This document shows positions 7,277 to 12,382 of a stretch of 12,382 bases of DNA, piece after piece. A program made the translations under genes and the position numbers. The stretch is from Acidobacteriota bacterium (lineage in GTDB: Bacteria > Acidobacteriota > Vicinamibacteria > Vicinamibacterales > UBA823): the NCBI GenBank assembly GCA_002714165.1, contig PAWT01000032.1, forward strand, positions 13,570 to 25,951, in the 5' to 3' direction. The notes under the pieces were generated by a model. It was not told the origin of the DNA and ran no database searches. It saw nothing but the letters and a program-made list of their open reading frames with translations. Position 1 is the first letter of the stretch. Each line of letters opens with the position of its first letter.

Positions 7277-7306
7277 TTGACAGCGCCTCGCCTCTCGCCA
7301 GATCAT
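7277..7306 (+). promoter_or_regulatory. candidate promoter for the FAD oxidoreductase
   Basis: A perfect TTGACA at 7277-7282 is followed by an 18-bp spacer and GATCAT at 7301-7306 (4 of 6 matches). Initiation near 7313 would leave a leader of about 40 nt before the ATG at 7353. Its -35 element faces the minus-strand TTGACA at 7254-7259, only 17 bp away, so the two divergent promoters may share regulation. Confidence 0.35.
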
Positions 7307-7352
7307 CGCTGCCTATATTAATTATTAGCGCACTGTTATCTTTTTAATTGTT

Positions 7353-9308
7353 ATGAATGACCGTGAACTCGGCTTGGGTCGGCGGATTACCCGCCGTGAT
7401 TTCGTGCAGGGTGTTGCGGTGCCGGTGGGAGGGTCCCTTGTGCTTCCTCGCTGGACCGAAGCGTTGGGCGAAGATACCAACGCCGACGCACCGTCCACAG
7501 AAGATTACCCACCTTTACGCACCGGGATGCGTGGAAGTCACGCTGGCTCGTTCGAAATCGGCCATCAGCTCCGTGATCAACGAGGCTGGGATTTCTCGGA
7601 TGCTATTGACACGGGAGAGCGCTACGACTTGGTCATTGTTGGTGGCGGCATCAGCGGGCTCGCTGCAGCGCATTTCTTTATCAAGTACGTTGGTCGCGAC
7701 TCGCGAGTGCTAGTTCTCGACAACCATGATGATTTTGGCGGCCACGCGAAGCGAAACGAATTTCACCATGAGGGGCGAACCCTGGCGCTTAACGGTGGAA
7801 CGCTGAACATTGAATCACCCGAACGCTACAATCAGCCATCACAGCAGCTCCTCCAGGACATCGGCATTGACCTCGGTCGGTTCCTCTCGGACAACGCAGA
7901 TTCACGACAGATGTACCGGCGGATGGGTCTCGGCTCTGCTTACTTTTTTGATCGTGAGACGTGGGGAATCGACCGGCTTGTGAAGAATGACCGTGGTGGT
8001 TTCACGGAGGCGTTTGTTGCCAAGACGCCACTCTCTCTGGCCGCACAGCAAGATTTGCTGAGGTTGAATGGGTCAGATCAGCGCGACTATTTTTCTGGCC
8101 TGACCTCGGCCGAAAAGAAGGTACGACTAGCCAAGATGAGCTATGCCGACTTTCTGCAAGACCTCGCCAAGGTTGACCCGCAAGTGCTGTGGTTCTACCA
8201 AGGAACAGGTGCAGGTAGTTTCGTCACGGGGAGTGACACACTACCCGCGCTATTTGCTTGGGAGATGGGTCAGCCTGGGTTTGGTGGCTTAGGTCTCGAA
8301 CCAACACCAGACGGCATGCTGGCCGATCTCCCCGGTGGACACCACGGACGGCAGAGGTCGGGCGGTGGGTCCGTCCATTTCCCCGACGGTAACGCCACGG
8401 TCACGCGCCTGATGGTTCGATGGTTACTCCCAGATGCCGTACCGGGATCAACCCAGGAAGACGTTGCCACAGCTCACGTGGACTATGGCTTACTGGATCG
8501 TTCAGGGCAGACTGCGCGAATTCGGCTCGATAGCACTGTCGTTCGTGCGAGACACACCGGGGCCAGTGGTAGCGATGCAGTGGAAGTGAGCTATGTGCGT
8601 GACGGTCGGACCCACCACGTCCGGGGTCGTCACGCGGTAATGGCCTGCTGGAACCGCATGATTCCGTATCTGGTTCCCGAACTACCGGCCACTCAGAAGG
8701 AAGCACTGCGGTTCGGCGTCAAGGCGCCACTCGTCTACACAAGTGTCGCGATACGCAACTGGAAGGCGTTTGCGAAGCTGAACGTGAGCCGCGTCAGCGC
8801 GCCGACGATGTACCACGCTCGAGTGAGGCTTGACGAGGCAGTTAGCTTGGGCGACCTTCGACACGCGGAGAATCCAGAGGAACCGATCGTGCTTAGTCTT
8901 ACGCGCTACCCGGTTACCCCTGGTCCACCCCGGAAGGTGCAGTATCGCTTAGGCCGCGAAGACCTTCTCTCGACCTCGTTTGAGACGTACGAACGGAAGA
9001 TCCGCGACCAACTCGGGCGCGTGCTCGGTGACGGTGGGTTCGACCCCGCACGCGATATCATTGCTATTAGCGTCAACCGTTGGCCACACGGTTACTCCTA
9101 TACTTACAACAGTCTGACCGATCCGCTGGAATGGGTGTTCACGGCGAGCGATGAGCGCCCGTGTGTCAAAGCTCGCCAGCCGTTTGGCTCAATTACCATT
9201 GCCAACGCCGACGCTGCCGCGAGTCCGCATACGGACGCCGCGATTCTCGAAGCGCACCGCGCTGTGCAGGAGATCATCCACCGCCGAGCCATGCCGGCGC
9301 TCGGTTAG
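7353..9308 (+). CDS. Tat-exported FAD-dependent oxidoreductase, spermidine dehydrogenase-like
   Basis: The 651-residue protein carries a twin-arginine signal (RRITRRDFVQG, residues 10-20, then a short apolar stretch), so it is probably exported folded with its cofactor. The FAD-binding Rossmann motif YDLVIVGGGISGLAAA spans 91-106, and LVLDNHDDFGGHAKRN (120-135) follows in the position that contacts the FAD ribose. The order YPPLRTGMRGSHAGSFEIGH, then the Rossmann motif, then DNHDDFGGHAKRNEF resembles bacterial spermidine dehydrogenases (SpdH), which oxidise polyamines. The length is close to that family. Substrate is an inference: the glycine-rich segment after the FAD site reads ALNGGTLNIESP, which differs from the GYGGTQ-type sequence I recall for SpdH homologues. 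The start ATG at 7353 follows a T-rich leader without a clear Shine-Dalgarno sequence. It is divergent from the metal-uptake pair and convergent, 21 bp apart, with the next gene. Confidence 0.88.
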   Translation: MNDRELGLGRRITRRDFVQGVAVPVGGSLVLPRWTEALGEDTNADAPSTEDYPPLRTGMRGSHAGSFEIGHQLRDQRGWDFSDAIDTGERYDLVIVGGGISGLAAAHFFIKYVGRDSRVLVLDNHDDFGGHAKRNEFHHEGRTLALNGGTLNIESPERYNQPSQQLLQDIGIDLGRFLSDNADSRQMYRRMGLGSAYFFDRETWGIDRLVKNDRGGFTEAFVAKTPLSLAAQQDLLRLNGSDQRDYFSGLTSAEKKVRLAKMSYADFLQDLAKVDPQVLWFYQGTGAGSFVTGSDTLPALFAWEMGQPGFGGLGLEPTPDGMLADLPGGHHGRQRSGGGSVHFPDGNATVTRLMVRWLLPDAVPGSTQEDVATAHVDYGLLDRSGQTARIRLDSTVVRARHTGASGSDAVEVSYVRDGRTHHVRGRHAVMACWNRMIPYLVPELPATQKEALRFGVKAPLVYTSVAIRNWKAFAKLNVSRVSAPTMYHARVRLDEAVSLGDLRHAENPEEPIVLSLTRYPVTPGPPRKVQYRLGREDLLSTSFETYERKIRDQLGRVLGDGGFDPARDIIAISVNRWPHGYSYTYNSLTDPLEWVFTASDERPCVKARQPFGSITIANADAAASPHTDAAILEAHRAVQEIIHRRAMPALG

Positions 9309-9329
9309 TTAACGAAAAGGTCGTTGAAG

Positions 9330-10397
9330 CTATCGGAACCGAGTGAGTGAAACGTCGATTGCACGCTCGCGGCGTTCACTTCGCTGCCACTGTACCAAGA
9401 TCGGACTCTGGAACGGCCCCTCGGCGAGTGTGCCGAGACCGGGCTGATCCTCATCGGAAACCAGTAGACAGACCGAGCGTTTCATGCGCAGAAAGCGCCG
9501 TGCAGGAGCGCCGATAAAACGGGCGAGGATTTTTTCTACCACCGATTCGTTTAGCCCAAGGGCGTCAACGAGTTCGTTGAACACACGAACCATGTCGTAT
9601 TTGGCATAGCCGATCGTTTTGTTTGGGATGGCGCGTGGATCAGCGAGGAGGTGGCGACTTTTTTCAGCCATGAATCGCAGGGGATTTCGAAGCACTTCCG
9701 CCAGGTCGTGTTGCATTAGCAAGGTTTCATACTCGTTGACGGTGAGGCCAGCTTGGTGCTCACCTGGTGCCAAGGCGATGTGGATGCGGCCTTTGTCTAC
9801 GCCGTGCTGGTTGATAAGTTCTCGACAACGGTCATATAGGCCGAGGCGCGGGTCCTTCAGGTTCACCGAATCCACCGGATGGCCAGAGATTGGTACTGTC
9901 ACGCGCACAGTCGCAACTGGTTCTTCTGAGTTATAGCCAAGAATGCTGGTTACACGCTGCCTGGGTTGCCCATTGTTGATGCCATCAAGATCAATGAAAT
10001 AGACAGGCTCGCCATGCCGCCGGCGATACGTGACACAACTACGAAGGCCAGCGCTGATAAACGCTAGGTGTGAATCGGCGTTGCGCGGCTCGACCCGCCG
10101 CTGCGCTTCGGACAACTCCTCACGGAGGTGGAGTTCGTCATGTTGATAGCCGCCTCCTTCAGGGAACAAGGCTTGGAAGAAATTGAGATATGGTGCAACT
10201 CCGTCGCGTTTTCTGTTTAAGCGCATCGCGAGGCCTTGGTCAAGATAGCCCGCCGTCGTGTGGAACGAATAGTAGAGTGCGCGTGGGAAATGTTCGAGGA
10301 GGTCACCGTGAGCCGAAGCTGCGCGCGCACGAACATCCACGACGTCGATGCGAGTGCGAGGGCTGACTGACAGAGTAACTTGGGCCGGCGTGCTCAT
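9330..10397 (-). CDS. UPF0047/YjbQ-like protein with unrecognised C-terminal domain
   Basis: With the ATG at 10397 the product has 355 residues. The first half, about residues 7-156, matches the UPF0047 (YjbQ) pattern: RIDVVDV, the YYSFHTTAG block (His at residue 46), PEGGGYQHDE (80-88), NADSHL (106-111) and VYFIDLDG. UPF0047 proteins are usually single domains of about 130-150 residues, and some have weak thiamine-phosphate-synthase activity. Here the family's NENADP segment after HTTA is replaced (GLAMRLNRKRDG). The remaining 200 residues, including APGEHQAGLTVNEYETLL, LLADPRAIPNKTIGYAKYD and APARRFLRMKRSVCLL, match nothing I recognise. A GTG at 10454 in the same frame would add 19 residues; the ATG fits the family N-terminus better, and neither has a clear Shine-Dalgarno sequence. 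No signal peptide is seen, so it is probably cytoplasmic. Confidence 0.8.
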   Translation of the reverse strand: MSTPAQVTLSVSPRTRIDVVDVRARAASAHGDLLEHFPRALYYSFHTTAGYLDQGLAMRLNRKRDGVAPYLNFFQALFPEGGGYQHDELHLREELSEAQRRVEPRNADSHLAFISAGLRSCVTYRRRHGEPVYFIDLDGINNGQPRQRVTSILGYNSEEPVATVRVTVPISGHPVDSVNLKDPRLGLYDRCRELINQHGVDKGRIHIALAPGEHQAGLTVNEYETLLMQHDLAEVLRNPLRFMAEKSRHLLADPRAIPNKTIGYAKYDMVRVFNELVDALGLNESVVEKILARFIGAPARRFLRMKRSVCLLVSDEDQPGLGTLAEGPFQSPILVQWQRSERRERAIDVSLTRFR

Positions 10398-10564
10398 TAC
10401 CGTAATATGGCCTAGTCCAGAGTCAAGTCTAACCGGCTTTGTGCGAAACGTCACCCTATGAGTTTGCTCTAATCAAGCGTAATCTGTCATTTACCACTGT
10501 GCTAGATTGTGCTGATTGGTTTAACGCGAGGGTTACGGGATGTTAGCCGGTGCCGCACTGTCAC

Positions 10565-10568
10565 GGAG
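10565..10568 (+). promoter_or_regulatory. Shine-Dalgarno site deciding the lipoprotein start
   Basis: GGAG lies 6 nt before the ATG at 10575. It supports that start over an upstream in-frame codon at 10509, which would place an unlikely charged segment in front of the lipoprotein signal peptide. Confidence 0.7.
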
Positions 10569-10574
10569 TACAAC

Positions 10575-11081
10575 ATGGTCCGATATGCTTTGCTTTTGAT
10601 CTGTTTTCTACCTATTAGTTGCGGTGAATCACTTGACACTGGCGGTGATGCTGAGCTTGGTTCAACGACAGTACAATCTGAGGTGAAGACGCCCGAGGGT
10701 GATGCAGACTTCGTCATTGATTCAGCCGAGATTGAGAATTCTGTGTTAAGCGTTGTTGGTAGCGGAACCTTGCCCAATGGTGCGTTGATCTCTTATGAGG
10801 TGAAGCACGACGGGTTCGATAACGGTGATTACGATGGTTATGAGACTGGACAGATCGAATTTAATCGTGGGGCTTTCACATTCGAGATGTCGGTCAACGA
10901 TTGGCCAACGGGTCACGCACTGATTCGGTTAAGCTTTGAGATGCGACCGAGTGGTGCTTCACAACCTCCGGCCGTCCTCGAAGCCTATGGCGAGAACGGT
11001 GAGAAGCTCGTTGGTCCCAAAGTTGAGGAATTCGGTGGCCGGAAAACGATCACGGTTTCAGGCGAAGCAGAGATTTCCTGA
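10575..11081 (+). CDS. small lipoprotein of unknown function
   Basis: The 168-residue product begins MVRYALLLICFLPISCGES, a lipoprotein-type signal peptide in which the Cys at residue 16 would be lipidated. The box (LPISC) is not ideal at position -3. After an acidic linker (DTGGDAELGSTTVQSEV) comes one compact, beta-rich domain. It includes SVVGSGTLPNGALISYEVKH, the acidic stretch DGFDNGDYDGYETG, then GAFTFEMSVNDW and a closing GRKTITVSGEAEI. The alternating pattern suggests an immunoglobulin-like sandwich, and the Asp-rich segment could bind calcium, but both points are inference. It ends in TGA, 72 bp before glpK on the same strand. It could share a transcript with glpK, but nothing ties it to glycerol metabolism. 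Confidence 0.78.
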   Translation: MVRYALLLICFLPISCGESLDTGGDAELGSTTVQSEVKTPEGDADFVIDSAEIENSVLSVVGSGTLPNGALISYEVKHDGFDNGDYDGYETGQIEFNRGAFTFEMSVNDWPTGHALIRLSFEMRPSGASQPPAVLEAYGENGEKLVGPKVEEFGGRKTITVSGEAEIS

Positions 11082-11153
11082 CCAGCCACCCCGTTTTGCC
11101 TGCCTTCTGGGTGTCTGGCCTTCAATTCACGGGTCCTCGGTGGAGTGAGGCGC

Positions 11154-12382
11154 ATGCCTGACGCTATTCTCTCGCTTGATCAAGGCACGACCGGAAGCAC
11201 AGCACTCGTCTTTTCTCACGACGGCTTCATCGTGAGCCGTGCTTACTCTGAGTTCACACAGTCCTATCCTGAGCCGGGTTGGGTCGAACACGACCCTGAA
11301 GAGATTTGGCGTGTTAGTCGGCGTGTGATGTCCGAAGCTTTGGTGGAGGCGAGCGTGCAGCCGAACGAGCTTAAGGGGATCGGTATTACAAATCAACGTG
11401 AGACGACGGTCATCTGGGAGCGACAAACCGGTAACCCAATTCATCCAGCGATCGTGTGGCAGAGCCGTCAAACTGCTGGAATCTGCGAAGAACTAATTCA
11501 AGATGGCTATTCCAAGACTGTCCGCGATCGGACGGGTCTGGTTATTGACGCTTACTTTTCGGGTACGAAAGTTAAGTGGATCCTTGATCGATATCCAGAG
11601 GCACGTGCGAAGGCGCGCGATGGCGAATTACTGTTTGGCACCATTGATACGTGGTTGTTGTGGAAGTTGACCGGTGGTGCTTGGGCAACCGACCCGACCA
11701 ATGCCTCGCGGACTCTTCTCTACAATATCCATGATCGGCAATGGGATCCGACCCTACTTGAGATGCTGGATGTTCCCGCGGCAATGTTGCCACCGGTGAA
11801 GCCCAGTAGCGGCGTGTTTGGTGAGACCTGCCAGCATGATGGAATTCCTGGCGGTGTGCCGATCGCCGGCATTGCGGGCGACCAGCAGGCGGCTCTCTAC
11901 GGCCAAGGGTGTTGGGAGCCGGGGATGGCGAAGAATACTTACGGGACCGGCTGCTTCGTGGTTATGAACATGGGGTCGCAGCGGCCGCCGGTTCGTGACG
12001 GGCTGTTGACTACACTTTGCTGTGATTCCATGGGGCAGGCGATGTATGCCCTAGAAGGATCAATCTTTGTAGCTGGTGCAGCAATCCAATGGCTGCGTGA
12101 CGAACTTGGCTTAATCGAATCAGCGGCTGACACTGAGTCGATTGCGACCAGTTTAACTGACACCCATGGTGTCACGGTCGTACCCGCCTTCACCGGGCTG
12201 GGCGCGCCTCACTGGGACATGAACGCACGTGGTGCGATTGTTGGCCTGACCAGAGGCGTGAACCGTAAGCACATCATACGGGCCACCCTAGAGAGCCTGG
12301 CCTATCAGACGCGCGATGTTGTCGACGCGATGGCCGATTCAGGAGCGACGATTGAGGAGCTACGGGTCGATGGTGGTGCTGC
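11154..12382 (+). CDS. glpK: glycerol kinase (3' end cut by window edge)
   Basis: GlpK phosphorylates glycerol to glycerol-3-phosphate with ATP in the cytoplasm. The visible 409 residues are most of a protein usually near 500. The FGGY-type ATP motif [14 protein letters not shown] is at 7-20. Every glycerol-contacting residue known from E. coli GlpK has a counterpart: R82 and E83 (NQRETT), W102 (AIVWQ), Y134 (DAYFSGTK), D243 ([11 protein letters not shown]) and F268 (NTYGTGCF). GAPHWD follows near 345, and the frame reaches the edge at RVDGGA. The ATG at 11154 is supported by GGAG at 11142-11145, 8 nt upstream. No glpF or glpD is visible in the window; they may lie beyond the right edge. Allosteric control by fructose-1,6-bisphosphate cannot be judged from this part. 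Confidence 0.97.
   Translation, partial: MPDAILSLDQGTTGSTALVFSHDGFIVSRAYSEFTQSYPEPGWVEHDPEEIWRVSRRVMSEALVEASVQPNELKGIGITNQRETTVIWERQTGNPIHPAIVWQSRQTAGICEELIQDGYSKTVRDRTGLVIDAYFSGTKVKWILDRYPEARAKARDGELLFGTIDTWLLWKLTGGAWATDPTNASRTLLYNIHDRQWDPTLLEMLDVPAAMLPPVKPSSGVFGETCQHDGIPGGVPIAGIAGDQQAALYGQGCWEPGMAKNTYGTGCFVVMNMGSQRPPVRDGLLTTLCCDSMGQAMYALEGSIFVAGAAIQWLRDELGLIESAADTESIATSLTDTHGVTVVPAFTGLGAPHWDMNARGAIVGLTRGVNRKHIIRATLESLAYQTRDVVDAMADSGATIEELRVDGGA

Noticed and set aside
7277..7319. TTGACA at 7277 paired with TATATT at 7314
   Set aside because: The 31-bp spacing is far too long for a sigma70 promoter. TATATT alone has no -35 at the right distance.
10509..10574. Extended N-terminus of the lipoprotein from 10509
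   Set aside because: The start at 10575 has a well-placed GGAG and yields a proper lipoprotein signal peptide; the extension adds a charged segment.
2334..11081. Genome-wide reassignment of TGA to an amino acid
   Set aside because: TGA cleanly terminates gltX, the glycosylase and the lipoprotein at expected family lengths, and no other gene has an internal TGA.
1..12382. CRISPR arrays, insertion sequences, integrase or attachment sites, other RNA genes
   Set aside because: No direct-repeat arrays, transposase-like frames or terminal inverted repeats were seen. The tRNA-Gln gene has no duplicated 3' end in the window that would mark an integrated element.

Overview
The window looks like a chromosomal segment from a Gram-negative bacterium, most likely an Acidobacteriota member of the Vicinamibacteria type. 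This placement is an inference. It rests on the truncated secreted protein at the left edge and the foldase/thioredoxin fusion protein, both of which resemble families I associate with that group. The outer-membrane TonB receptor and the lipoprotein also require a Gram-negative envelope. The DNA is moderately GC-rich, densely coding and free of recognisable mobile elements.

Layout. A secreted protein of unknown function (1-560, minus, cut by the edge) diverges from gltX (837-2336, plus), which overlaps an AlkA-like DNA glycosylase (2333-2980, plus) by four bases. Converging on these is a redox gene (3004-4155, minus) interrupted by one in-frame TGA. A tRNA-Gln(CUG) gene follows (4287-4360, plus). 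Next comes a probable metal-uptake pair on the minus strand: a TonB-dependent receptor with His/Asp/Glu-rich loops (4492-6792) downstream of a small Cys/His-motif membrane or secreted protein (6923-7198). A Tat-exported FAD oxidoreductase resembling spermidine dehydrogenase (7353-9308, plus) diverges from that pair and converges on a UPF0047/YjbQ-like protein with an unrecognised C-terminal half (9330-10397, minus). A small lipoprotein (10575-11081, plus) and a glycerol kinase cut by the right edge (11154-12382, plus) end the window.

The most notable feature is the TGA at 3442-3444. It falls exactly where the first cysteine of a DsbA-type CPFC active site is expected, giving SDFQ-U-PFC. The same frame continues through an intact thioredoxin-fold domain, including the second cysteine pair and the cis-proline loop. 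Starting 10 nt after the UGA is a perfect 10+1+10 inverted repeat. It folds into an 8-bp stem with a GGUCC loop 18 nt from the UGA, matching the known geometry of bacterial SECIS elements. TGA ends other genes here (gltX, the glycosylase, the lipoprotein), so the code is not reassigned. I read this as one selenoprotein of about 383 residues: an N-terminal membrane or signal segment, a SurA-N-like foldase region, and a DsbA-like domain with a Sec-Pro-Phe-Cys redox centre. No selA, selB, selC or selD lies in the window, so the machinery has to be found elsewhere in the genome.

The remaining genes are mostly housekeeping (translation, DNA repair, glycerol use) or envelope functions. They do not form one pathway. 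The two likely functional units are gltX with the glycosylase, by translational overlap, and the small Cys/His protein with the TonB receptor.
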